A DNA stretch of 32,517 nucleotides from Novacetimonas hansenii JCM 7643 (GTDB taxonomy: Bacteria > Pseudomonadota > Alphaproteobacteria > Acetobacterales > Acetobacteraceae), in contig NZ_BANE01000091.1 in assembly GCF_000964405.1 (NCBI RefSeq), forward strand, positions 1 to 32,517, given 5' to 3'. Shown here in pieces: positions 8,822 through 16,201 of this stretch; the stretch's first letter is position 1; each line of letters begins with the position of its first letter. A program made the position numbers and the translations under genes. The notes below the pieces were generated by a model. The model saw only the letters and a list, made by a program, of their open reading frames with translations. It was not told where the DNA came from and did no database searches.

Positions 8822-9717
8822 CGGCAACCCAGAGCGAATCGGCGCATGCGAAAATCAACCTCTACCTGCATGTGACCGGACGCCGCGCGGACGGATATCA
8901 CCTGCTTGACAGTGTGGCGGTCTTTGCCGGGGCGGCGGATGTGCTGGATGTGGAGGTCGCGCAGGCACGTGGCGGTGCGCTCGGGCTGCGGATCGACGGG
9001 ATGTTCGGTGCGGGATTGTGCGGCGATGACGCCACCAACCTTGTCATCCGCGCCGCCGACGCGCTGCGCACGCGCGCAGGGGCCTCGGCGGATGGCCTGC
9101 CATCGCTTGACGCCGTGCTGCACAAGGATCTGCCGGTGGCGTCGGGAATCGGTGGTGGGTCGGCTGATGCCGCAGCCGCGCTGCGCACTGTGATGCGGGC
9201 ATGGGGGATGACGGTGCCGCGCGATGAACTGGTGCGGATCGCAACCGCCCTGGGCGCGGATGTTCCGGTCTGCCTTGATCAGGTGCCCACGCGTATGAGT
9301 GGGATTGGCGAAATCCTGCGCCCCGCGCCTGCATTGCCGCAATGCGGGATGATGCTGGTCAATTGCGGGATGAGCGTTTCCACCCCGGCCGTGTTCCGTG
9401 CGCGGCAGGGGGGATTCCGTCCCGCTCCGGACCTGCCCGCACGGTGGGAGACATTGTCGCAGATGGTGGGGACATTGTCGGAACTGAGCAATGATCTGGA
9501 GGATGCGGCGTGTGAGGTCTGTCCCACGATTCGCGAGGTCCTGTCGGCCATGCGCGCCGCCCCCGGTTGCCGCTTTGCCCGGATGAGCGGATCTGGCGCC
9601 ACCTGCTTTGCCCTGTTCGATACGCCACAGGCCGCCGAACATGCGCGCGATGTGGTGGAACGCCCGGGATGGTGGGTCTGGGCGGGGGATCTGTATCGTG
9701 GCGGGCGCGCCGCCTGA
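8818..9717 (+). CDS. ispE: IspE, 4-diphosphocytidyl-2-C-methyl-D-erythritol kinase
   Basis: Phosphorylates CDP-methylerythritol with ATP in the MEP pathway, supplying isoprenoid precursors for ubiquinone, undecaprenol and hopanoids. The 299 residues show the GHMP-kinase layout: K12 in HAKINLYLHV, the glycine-rich ATP loop PVASGIGGGSADAA (106-119), D148 in ALGADVP, and MSGSGATCFAL near the C-terminus. Length fits the family (about 280-300). The start is GTG, overlapping the stop of the TPR gene in a GTGA junction. Downstream is only repeat-rich non-coding DNA. The link to hpnH (isoprenoid supply to hopanoids) is metabolic, not an operon. Confidence 0.96.
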   Translation: MTATQSESAHAKINLYLHVTGRRADGYHLLDSVAVFAGAADVLDVEVAQARGGALGLRIDGMFGAGLCGDDATNLVIRAADALRTRAGASADGLPSLDAVLHKDLPVASGIGGGSADAAAALRTVMRAWGMTVPRDELVRIATALGADVPVCLDQVPTRMSGIGEILRPAPALPQCGMMLVNCGMSVSTPAVFRARQGGFRPAPDLPARWETLSQMVGTLSELSNDLEDAACEVCPTIREVLSAMRAAPGCRFARMSGSGATCFALFDTPQAAEHARDVVERPGWWVWAGDLYRGGRAA

Positions 9718-9748
9718 AGATCAGGCCGATCCAATAGGAGTATTTAAA

Positions 9749-9840
9749 AGACTGTTTGAAAAGCCAGGTCCGATAAAAGCATGAAATAATAAAAGTTTTT
9801 GGTGAAGCTTTTTGCCAAAAAGCTTCGAAAGACGTCGCCT
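9749..9840 (+). repeat. intergenic hairpin repeat, copy B
   Basis: Ordered blocks ACTGTTTGAAAAGCCAGG, CGATAAAAGCATGAAAT and GTTTTTGGTGAAGCTTTTT are followed by a perfect hairpin, GAAGCTTTTT (9804-9813) with AAAAAGCTTC (9817-9826). It begins about 30 bp after the ispE stop and probably also serves as its terminator. It lies inverted to copy C, about 110 bp away. Confidence 0.8.
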
Positions 9841-9936
9841 TTTTTAATCGAAAGGCAACATCGAAAATATTTTTCTATTATTCATCAACGGTTTGTTTTC
9901 AAGCAGTCCCTAAAAGAGTATTTGGAAATAACTCAT

Positions 9937-10075
9937 TGATAAAAATAAAAGTTTTTGGGTGCCGCCTTTTGATCGGAAAAGGCGGCGTCTTCTGAAGCTT
10001 TTTGGAAAAAGCTTCACCAAAAACCTTTATAATTTCATGATGTTATCGATCCTGACTTTTCAAACAGGCTCTGAA
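9937..10075 (-). repeat. intergenic hairpin repeat, copy C (most complete)
   Basis: On the minus strand the order is GCCTGTTTGAAAAGTCAGG, CGATAACATCATGAAATTA, GGTTTTTGGTGAAGCTTTTT, and then two hairpins. The first is GAAGCTTTTT/AAAAAGCTTC (9994-10003 and 10006-10015). The second is GCCGCCTTTT/AAAAGGCGGC (9961-9970 and 9977-9986). A TTTTTATCAATGAGTTA tail follows. It is the best reference for the repeat family in this window. Confidence 0.85.
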
Positions 10076-10084
10076 AAGAACAGG

Positions 10085-10260
10085 GGAAATGGCCTAACCC
10101 AAATAACAAACGTGTTTGGGTGAAGATCTTTTCAACAATCTTCATGGCAGGGCTGCCTTTTTGAAAAAGGGTAGCACCCGGAATCGTGTCATGTTTACCA
10201 AGGGGAGTGTTGCCCAACACTCCCTTGCGCCATCGCCGTGTTCCCCAAAACCGCTTCACC
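10085..10260. repeat. second repeat block with a perfect 10-bp hairpin; no gene in 9718-10510
   Basis: Next to copy C lie further paired segments: TTTTTGAAAAAGG near 10159, and a perfect hairpin GGGAGTGTTG (10203-10212) with CAACACTCCC (10215-10224). The latter lacks a T run. The surrounding 790 bp contains one 135-codon minus-strand frame (10035-10442), but it reads straight through the repeats and looks non-coding. I see no gene or known RNA here. Confidence 0.55.
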
Positions 10261-10510
10261 AGACCTTCTTGATGAGTGCATGAGGGCGCGTGGCCGGATG
10301 TAATCAGGCACTGACAGAAGGTCACGGCCCCCACCACAGGGGACACGCGCGATGGGGCCTGTAGGTGCCTGCATGCACGCGGCTGCGGCCCTTGGTACCG
10401 CTCGGGGGGGCTGCCCGGATCTGGCTGGGGGGATCCCTGCACCAGATCCGGTTTATCAGGGGGCCATTTTATGGGCCATGTTATCAGGGGCTTATGGCGT
10501 TGTTGCGGGT

Positions 10511-11503
10511 TTATCCCCGGCGACGGCAGCGCACCGCCAGCATCAGCGCGAAGCCTGCGGCGGCAATGGCCGTGCCCACCTGTGCATGGCGTGATGTCAG
10601 CAGTGGTGGCACCCCCTTGCGCGTTATCATGTCGAACCGGCCATGCGCGGCATAGGCCCCGGCGACGGTGCCAAACAGGTCATCGGGTTCGTTGCCTTCC
10701 ACCGCGACCTTTTCCATCTGTTTCGCATATCCGCCCTTGGACAGCCACCGGTCCGACAGGCCGGGCAGGAAGGTGGAAATCACCCACGATTTGACGCCTG
10801 ATGTGCCAACCCAGATATCGCGATATTTTCCGAACGCGGCGCGGCAGATCGCCTCTGCCGCGATTTCGGGTTCATATACCGGGCCCATCGGTTTCAGCCG
10901 TTTGCCGGTATGGTTGCGCGTCCATGAAAAATGCGGCGTGTTGATCGACGGCAGATGCACCAGCGCGATGTGGATGCGGTCCCCATCATGCAGAAGTTCG
11001 GGGCGCAGGCTTTCGGAAAATGTGCGGATCGCGGCGCGCGCGCCATTTTCGATGGATTGCAGCGGCGGCGGCCGCAGGCCCGCCAGCGCCACAAGGTTGA
11101 CGATCGTGCCATAAGAACGCCTGCGCATCCGCAGCAGGGCCGAACGTGTGCCATTGACGGTGCCAAGATATGTCACCTCGGTCGCGCGGCGGATTTCATC
11201 GGGTGTGATCTCGGCAAGTTGCCCGCGCACACCCGCCCCGGCGCAGTTGACCCATATGGTGATGGGACCAAGGGCGTTTTCGATCTCCTCCGCCGCGGTG
11301 TCGAGTGCGGCTGCGTCCGATACGTCGGCACAGGCGATGTGGGTGCGCACGTTCAGTGCCTGCAATTCCGCCGCCGCATCACTCAGCCGGTCCCGGTTGC
11401 GCCCGATCAGGGCGATATCGCATCCGGCGCGTGCAAGGGTGCGTGCGGTGGCGCGACCGATGCCGGCCCCGGCTCCGGTAATGACAGCAACCTGTTGCGG
11501 CAT
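10511..11503 (-). CDS. short-chain dehydrogenase fold protein lacking the catalytic residues
   Basis: The 330-residue protein has an intact SDR Rossmann fold: the cofactor loop TGAGAGIG (9-16), the NCAGAG segment (86-91), and EVTYLG (109-114). It ends in a hydrophobic helix followed by RCRRRG, suggesting C-terminal membrane anchoring. Aligned with the usual family block GSALAYRSIPLQSAYCAAKH (recalled), the active-site Ser, Tyr and Lys become A139, E152 and R156 (LQSIENGAR). The frame is intact and the rest is well conserved, so this looks like a cofactor-binding pseudoenzyme, not decay. The substrate or partner is unknown. GGAG lies upstream of the ATG at 11503. Its upstream neighbour on the same strand is the YqaA-like gene, 185 bp away. 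Confidence 0.88.
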   Translation of the reverse strand: MPQQVAVITGAGAGIGRATARTLARAGCDIALIGRNRDRLSDAAAELQALNVRTHIACADVSDAAALDTAAEEIENALGPITIWVNCAGAGVRGQLAEITPDEIRRATEVTYLGTVNGTRSALLRMRRRSYGTIVNLVALAGLRPPPLQSIENGARAAIRTFSESLRPELLHDGDRIHIALVHLPSINTPHFSWTRNHTGKRLKPMGPVYEPEIAAEAICRAAFGKYRDIWVGTSGVKSWVISTFLPGLSDRWLSKGGYAKQMEKVAVEGNEPDDLFGTVAGAYAAHGRFDMITRKGVPPLLTSRHAQVGTAIAAAGFALMLAVRCRRRG

Positions 11504-11688
11504 GAAAAATGGCTCCGTAATGGTAATGATGGTGGATGGCCCCCGGTGGCCGGACCCGTATCAGGCGGGGCGGCGGCGCGGGATGGTCCGGTTGATGGTA
11601 TCCGTTGCGGGCATGGTATCATGCGTGCGCGCCCAAAGCATATCCGACGGATGGCATGGCGGCTGCGATATCGTGACGGTGGGGGGCA

Positions 11689-12267
11689 TCATACATATTT
11701 CAACGCAATGAATCCCCCCACGACCAGCACCGCGAACGCACCGGCCACCAGCGGCAGGCGGTGTTCGATAAAGGCCTGCACCGGTGCGCCGAACCGCCGC
11801 AGCAGGGCGGCAACCGCGAAAAACCGCACCCCGCGCGTGATTGCACACGCCACAAGGAACGGCCCAAGTGCCAGGTGGGAGGCACCGCTGGCGATGGTTA
11901 CGAATTTAAAGGGAATCGGGGTCAGGCCCTTGATGAGGATGATCCATACCCCCCATTCGCGAAACCGCGCCTGCAACCCCGCAAGTGTCGCCTGCGCGTG
12001 ATAGAAGCGCACGACCGGCATTGCGATATAATCCAGCAGGAAGGCCCCGATATACCATCCCGCCACCGCGCCACAGATGCTGGCGGCGGTACACAACGCC
12101 GCCAGCCGCCATGCCTGATCGCGTCGTGCCAGAACCATGGGGATCAGCAGCAGGTCCGGCGGCAGGGGAAAGACGCTGGCCTCGGCAAAGGCGACAAGCG
12201 CCAGCCACAGCGGCGCATGCCGGCTGGCGGACAGGTGGAGCGTGCGTGCGTAAAGCCGGTCAAGCAT
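11689..12267 (-). CDS. YqaA/DedA-family (VTT domain) inner-membrane protein
   Basis: The 192-residue polytopic protein has family signatures: EASVFPLPPDLLLIPM near the N-terminus, a GWYIGA segment, and the re-entrant-loop motif KGLTPIPFKFVTIASG around residues 113-128. DedA/VTT proteins are linked to phospholipid scrambling, undecaprenyl-phosphate recycling and membrane homeostasis; the YqaA branch is less studied. A final hydrophobic helix ends at the C-terminus. It lies between the SDR-like gene and the histidine kinase gene, all on the minus strand with gaps of about 70-185 bp. Confidence 0.88.
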   Translation of the reverse strand: MLDRLYARTLHLSASRHAPLWLALVAFAEASVFPLPPDLLLIPMVLARRDQAWRLAALCTAASICGAVAGWYIGAFLLDYIAMPVVRFYHAQATLAGLQARFREWGVWIILIKGLTPIPFKFVTIASGASHLALGPFLVACAITRGVRFFAVAALLRRFGAPVQAFIEHRLPLVAGAFAVLVVGGFIALKYV

Positions 12268-12334
12268 GGATCAGGTGCCCGCAACTTATGGCCGCCGGGA
12301 CGGGAGTGGGGATGGCGCGCCGTGGCCGACCACC

Positions 12335-14059
12335 CTAGCAGACAAGTGTGACGGTCACACGCAATCCATGCGGGATGCAGTTGCCAAGGCGTATGTCACC
12401 GCCCAGCCCCCAGATGATGTTGCGTGAAATCGACAGGCCCAGTCCGGTCCCGCCGGTTTCGCGGTTACGGCTGTCTTCTGCGCGGACAAAGGGGTCGAAC
12501 ATGCGCTCAAGATCCTCTGGCGGCAGGCCGGGCCCATCATCTTCGATCCACAGGCGCGTCACCATTTCGTCCGGGTCATGGCGGTCGCCGGGTTCGGGCG
12601 GGAACAGGGTCACGCGCACGTTGCCGCCATATTTGATGGCATTTATCACAAGGTTGTTGAGCGCACGTTTCAGTGCAACGGGGCGGGCATGGATCGTCAC
12701 GTCGGGCGGGTCGGCGCTGAAACCGATCCCGTCGGCCAGGTCGGGATGGGTTTCCGCCGCTTCGTCAAGGATGGTCTGCAACAGGATCGTCAGGTTCAGC
12801 GCATGCATCGGTTCGCGCTGTTCCGCATCACGGCCAAAGGACAGGGTGGCCGACACCATGGCTTCCAGCTCGTCAAGGTCGGCCAGGAATCGGTGCTGCA
12901 TGTCCTCGTCCTCGATGAACTCCGCGCGCAGTTTCAGGCGCGTGATCGGGGTGCGCAGGTCATGGCCGATGGCCGTCAGCATCAGCGTGCGATCCGACAG
13001 GAACCGGCGGATGCGCCGGGCCATGGTGTTGAACGCCATCGCCGCGCGTGCGACCTCCTGCGGGCCGTCTTCTGCCATGGGGGGGGCATTGACGTCACGG
13101 CCCAGCGCCTCTGCCGCCGCCGCCAGCGTGCCGACCGGTGCGATCAGGCGGCGCACCCCCCACAGGATCAGGATGTCACCCGTCACCGTCATCAGGATGA
13201 AGGCGATCGGAAATGTGGGGGAGCGGAATATGCTGGGCCGGCGCAGGGTGTAATGGATCGTCAGCCAGCGATGTTCATCCGGCAGCAAAAAGGCGATTGC
13301 GCGTTGCCGTCCCTCCCGGTTGGAGGGGGAGACCATGACCTGTTGCGGGCGCAGGTTCGGTGGCAGCGGTGGTCCCCCGCCCCATTGCGGCCCCATCCCC
13401 CATGGCGGTCCACCCCATGGGCTGCGGCCGCCACCAAAGGCCTGTGGGCCACCGTCCCCCCCTTCGCCACCGTGTCCGCGCCATCGCGATGCGGGTGCGC
13501 CCCCATGGCGGTCGTCCCCTTCCTCCATCGCGCCGCCCGGCGGCGGTGCCGGACCGCCGCCGGGGGCCTGTTCAGGGGGGCCGCCACCCCATGGGCTGTC
13601 CATCCGGGCCATGCGGCGTTCGCCATGTTGTGACAGCATCAGGCCGTCGATCATGTCCGGTTCCGGCCCCGGTGTCAGTTCGGCATGGAAACTGGGCGGC
13701 ATGTGCAGCGACGCCAGTTCCGCATCACGATGGTCCATCGCGGTTTCCACAATCCCGCGATACAGGGTGATCACTTCGGTATGGTATTGCTCCTCCAGCA
13801 TGCGGCGGTCGAAATCCAGCCGGTCCAGCGCATGGATCGCAAGGCCACCCGCCTGGATCACGCCCAGCCCGCAGATCAGCAGCAGGCTGGTTCGTGCGGC
13901 GAGGGAGGGAGGGCGCAACCGGCCCAGCAGCGCGTGCAGACGCCCCATGCGCCCCGGTGGTGTTTCGGGCACGGGCACGATGTCATCAGGATGGATCAGG
14001 GGCGGTGGGGCAGCGCCATGCAACAGGTCAGGTCCGTTCGATTTCCGCCGCCAGGACAT
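12335..14059 (-). CDS. EnvZ-type sensor histidine kinase with Gly/Pro-rich sensor insert
   Basis: A 574-residue two-component kinase. One membrane helix near 53-75 and another near 284-304 bracket a periplasmic domain, followed by HAMP, dimerisation and ATPase domains. The H box is GHDLRTPITRLK with H366; the N box is near 466-476 (ALNNLVINAIK), G1 is DDGPGLP (507-513) and G2 is GGTGLGLS (536-543). Residues about 155-236 of the sensor domain are an unusual low-complexity stretch dominated by Gly, Pro and Trp. The start at 14059 overlaps the response-regulator gene by 32 bp; a later ATG at 13948 (MGRLHALLG) is possible. The pair resembles OmpR/EnvZ regulators, but the signal and targets are unknown. 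Confidence 0.93.
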   Translation of the reverse strand: MSWRRKSNGPDLLHGAAPPPLIHPDDIVPVPETPPGRMGRLHALLGRLRPPSLAARTSLLLICGLGVIQAGGLAIHALDRLDFDRRMLEEQYHTEVITLYRGIVETAMDHRDAELASLHMPPSFHAELTPGPEPDMIDGLMLSQHGERRMARMDSPWGGGPPEQAPGGGPAPPPGGAMEEGDDRHGGAPASRWRGHGGEGGDGGPQAFGGGRSPWGGPPWGMGPQWGGGPPLPPNLRPQQVMVSPSNREGRQRAIAFLLPDEHRWLTIHYTLRRPSIFRSPTFPIAFILMTVTGDILILWGVRRLIAPVGTLAAAAEALGRDVNAPPMAEDGPQEVARAAMAFNTMARRIRRFLSDRTLMLTAIGHDLRTPITRLKLRAEFIEDEDMQHRFLADLDELEAMVSATLSFGRDAEQREPMHALNLTILLQTILDEAAETHPDLADGIGFSADPPDVTIHARPVALKRALNNLVINAIKYGGNVRVTLFPPEPGDRHDPDEMVTRLWIEDDGPGLPPEDLERMFDPFVRAEDSRNRETGGTGLGLSISRNIIWGLGGDIRLGNCIPHGLRVTVTLVC

Positions 14060-14747
14060 AGCCGCCGCCCCGTACCGTCTTGATCAGTTGCGCATTACGG
14101 CCGTTATCCTCCAGCTTGCGCCGCAGGCGACTGATGGCCACGTCGATGGCGCGGTCGAACGGCCCCGCCTGCCGCCCACGCAACATGTCGAACAGCATGT
14201 CGCGCGTCAGCACCCGGTTGGCGCGTTCAAGCAGGGCCAGCAGCAGGTCATATTCCCCGCCCGTCAACGGCACCTCCGTCCCGGTCGGGTTCAGCAGGCG
14301 GCGGCGCACGGTGTCAAGTTCCCATCCCGCAAAGCGCATGAGCCTGCGTGCGGGCACGCTGCGTGGGTCTGGATTGTCGTTCACCCGGCGCAACACCGCG
14401 CGGACGCGCGCCAGCAGTTCACGCGGGTTGAAGGGTTTGGGCACGTAATCATCCGCGCCCAGTTCCAGCCCGATGATCCGGTCGGTATCATCACTCATCG
14501 CGGTCAGCATGATGATCGGCACATCTGCCTGCGTACGCAGCCAGCGTGCGACGTCCAGCCCGCTTTCCCCCGGCAGCATAAGATCAAGGATCACGAGCTG
14601 GTAATGCCCGCCGGTCCATTTGCGGCGCGTTTCCTGCCCGTCGCGCGCAGTGGTGACGCGCAGTTCATTGCGTTCGAGGAAACGGGCGAGCAGTTCCCTT
14701 ATCTCGCGATCATCATCGACAATCAGGATATGCGGCAATAGGTCCAT
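14028..14747 (-). CDS. OmpR-family response regulator
   Basis: The partner of the kinase gene it overlaps. Its 239 residues form a receiver domain with acidic pocket D11-D12, phospho-acceptor D55 (LVILDLMLPG), T82 and K104 (YVPKPF), then an OmpR/PhoB winged helix (about 135-235) ending KTVRGGGYVLAAE. It should bind direct repeats and alter transcription when phosphorylated. The regulator is upstream of the kinase in the same transcript, the usual order. It resembles OmpR more than PhoB in its linker and GGEYDLLLALLERANRVLTRD region; the regulon cannot be inferred here. Confidence 0.94.
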   Translation of the reverse strand: MDLLPHILIVDDDREIRELLARFLERNELRVTTARDGQETRRKWTGGHYQLVILDLMLPGESGLDVARWLRTQADVPIIMLTAMSDDTDRIIGLELGADDYVPKPFNPRELLARVRAVLRRVNDNPDPRSVPARRLMRFAGWELDTVRRRLLNPTGTEVPLTGGEYDLLLALLERANRVLTRDMLFDMLRGRQAGPFDRAIDVAISRLRRKLEDNGRNAQLIKTVRGGGYVLAAEIERT

Positions 14748-14803
14748 GGGACCGTATCCTAGACGAAACCGACCCGTTTCACACCTGCTGTTTCACTCCG
14801 TTG

Positions 14804-14837
14804 CAATAAAGAAAGGCAGCCCCGGCGGGGGCTGCCT
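14804..14837 (-). terminator. rho-independent terminator after the cysteine synthase gene
   Basis: AGGCAGCCCC (14814-14823) pairs with GGGGCTGCCT (14828-14837) with a GGCG loop. On the minus strand it is followed by TTTCTTTAT. It lies about 105 bp after the cysK-like stop and just upstream of the response-regulator gene, separating the two. Confidence 0.75.
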
Positions 14838-14941
14838 GAAACCATGGAAATGTCTGCCGATGTTTTTTCAGACAAACCCGAAAATGCGGCGGAATGGTAT
14901 TTTTATTGTTATATATCAGTATGTTATTTTCGTCCTGCCTT

Positions 14942-15970
14942 TTATTTGTCAAGCCATGACGGCACCGGCAATTGCTTGGTGCGCAGGAATTCCGGGTTGA
15001 ACAGCTTGGACTGATATCGCGCGCCCCCATCGCACAGGATGGTGGCGATGCGATGGCCCGGCCCCATGGCGCGCGCGACGCGGATGGCGGCGGCGACATT
15101 GATGCCCGCGGACCCGCCAACCGACAGCCCCTCATGGATCAGCAGTTCATAGATCTGCGTCAGGGCTTCGGCATCGGGAATGCGTTCGGCGTCGTCGAAA
15201 TGCAGCCCCTCCAGATTGCCCGTCACGCGTGACTGCCCGATCCCTTCGGTGATGGACGAGCCGGAGATCGAAAGGTCCCCCGATTTGACCCACCCATACA
15301 GGCCGGAACCTTCGGGATCAGCCAGCACGATGCGCGGGCGCGCGACACCTGCCGCACGGGCCCGGTCCTCCAGCCCCAGCGTGACGCCCGCCAGCGTGCC
15401 GCCCGTCCCGCATGAACAGGTGAAGGCGTCAATATGCCCGCCCATCTGGTCCCAGATTTCGGGGCCGGTGGTGTGGCGGTGGCCGTCGCGGTTGGCAAGG
15501 TTGTCGAACTGGTTGGCCCAGACCGCGCCCGTCTCTTCCGCCAGACGACGCGAGACATGGACATAGTTGCCGGGATCACGAAACGGCTTGGCCGGGACAA
15601 GGCGCAGGTCCGCGCCGATCATGCGCAGGAAGTCGATTTTCTCCTGGCTCTGCGTCTCTGGCATGACGATGATGGAGCGGTAGCCGCGCGCATTCGCCAC
15701 CAGCGTCAGGCCGATGCCGGTATTGCCCGCCGTGCCTTCGACCACCGTGCCGCCAGGTTTCAGGACACCGCGCCGTTCCGCGTCGTTGATGATGGCAAGG
15801 GCCGCGCGGTCCTTGACCGACCCGCCGGGATTCATGAACTCCGCCTTGCCAAAGATTTCGCATCCTGTGGCCTCGGACGCGCGATGCAGGCGGATCAGCG
15901 GCGTGTGACCGATCGCGTCGGTCATGCCCGCGCTGGTGGTGGGATGGATGGGGGCGGGACTTTCGGCCAT
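14942..15970 (-). CDS. cysK: cysteine synthase / cystathionine beta-synthase-family PLP enzyme
   Basis: Makes L-cysteine from O-acetylserine and sulfide. The 342-residue fold-type II PLP protein has the Schiff-base lysine K53 in NPGGSVKDRAA, the substrate loop EGTAGNTGIGL, the phosphate-binding SCGTGGTLAG, and GGSAGINV near the end. The ATG at 15970 (MAESPAPIHP) has a GAAGG upstream; a longer open frame from 16090 runs through the repeat-bearing upstream DNA and is rejected. The sequence resembles the CysK-like proteins annotated cysteine synthase A in Acetobacteraceae; an O-phosphoserine- or cystathionine-using specificity cannot be excluded. Confidence 0.9.
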   Translation of the reverse strand: MAESPAPIHPTTSAGMTDAIGHTPLIRLHRASEATGCEIFGKAEFMNPGGSVKDRAALAIINDAERRGVLKPGGTVVEGTAGNTGIGLTLVANARGYRSIIVMPETQSQEKIDFLRMIGADLRLVPAKPFRDPGNYVHVSRRLAEETGAVWANQFDNLANRDGHRHTTGPEIWDQMGGHIDAFTCSCGTGGTLAGVTLGLEDRARAAGVARPRIVLADPEGSGLYGWVKSGDLSISGSSITEGIGQSRVTGNLEGLHFDDAERIPDAEALTQIYELLIHEGLSVGGSAGINVAAAIRVARAMGPGHRIATILCDGGARYQSKLFNPEFLRTKQLPVPSWLDK

Positions 15971-16047
15971 CGGGACTGAACCTTCGGATCTGTTGGGTGC
16001 GACAGGGTGCGCGCCCCGCCATCTCCATCTGTCATGGGATGGGGCGC

Positions 16048-16080
16048 GCGTGCAGTGCCCCAATGTGCCCCAATGCACGC
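16048..16080. promoter_or_regulatory. tandem and inverted repeat upstream of the cysteine synthase gene
   Basis: TGCCCCAATG occurs twice in direct succession (16056-16065, 16066-16075). Both copies are enclosed by the inverted pair GCGTGCA (16048-16054) and TGCACGC (16074-16080). It lies about 80 bp upstream of the start at 15970 and could be an operator. Confidence 0.35.
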
Positions 16081-16116
16081 CTGAAACCAAGATGCCCGGT
16101 TTTTTCCGGCCTCCTC

Positions 16117-16151
16117 CGCCTGACGCTGTGTGCCGCCATGGGCGTCAGGCG
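16117..16151 (-). terminator. perfect 10-bp hairpin after the LuxR-type gene
   Basis: CGCCTGACGC (16117-16126) pairs with GCGTCAGGCG (16142-16151) around 15 nt, about 50 bp after the regulator stop. No T run follows on the minus strand, so intrinsic termination is uncertain. Confidence 0.4.
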
Positions 16152-16201
16152 CGCGCGGCATGCCGGGGTAGGGTATTTATCGTGGATATTACTGTGTGGG
16201 A

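Noticed and set aside
10035-10442. 135-codon minus-strand open frame in the large intergenic region
   Set aside because: It reads through the hairpin repeats and their palindromic arms, has no convincing ribosome site and shows no domain. Repeats of this kind often carry chance open frames.
9718-10510. possible CRISPR array or insertion sequence
   Set aside because: The repeats are few, long and inverted and not evenly spaced with unique spacers. No transposase gene and no target-site duplication were seen.
13320-14741. 473-codon plus-strand frame opposite the kinase and response-regulator genes
   Set aside because: Both minus-strand genes have complete catalytic motifs; the opposite frame is Ser/Arg/Pro-rich and recognises nothing.
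15971-16090. 40-codon N-terminal extension of the cysteine synthase
   Set aside because: It would run through the tandem and inverted repeats of the upstream region and adds nothing found in the family; GAAGG supports the start at 15970.
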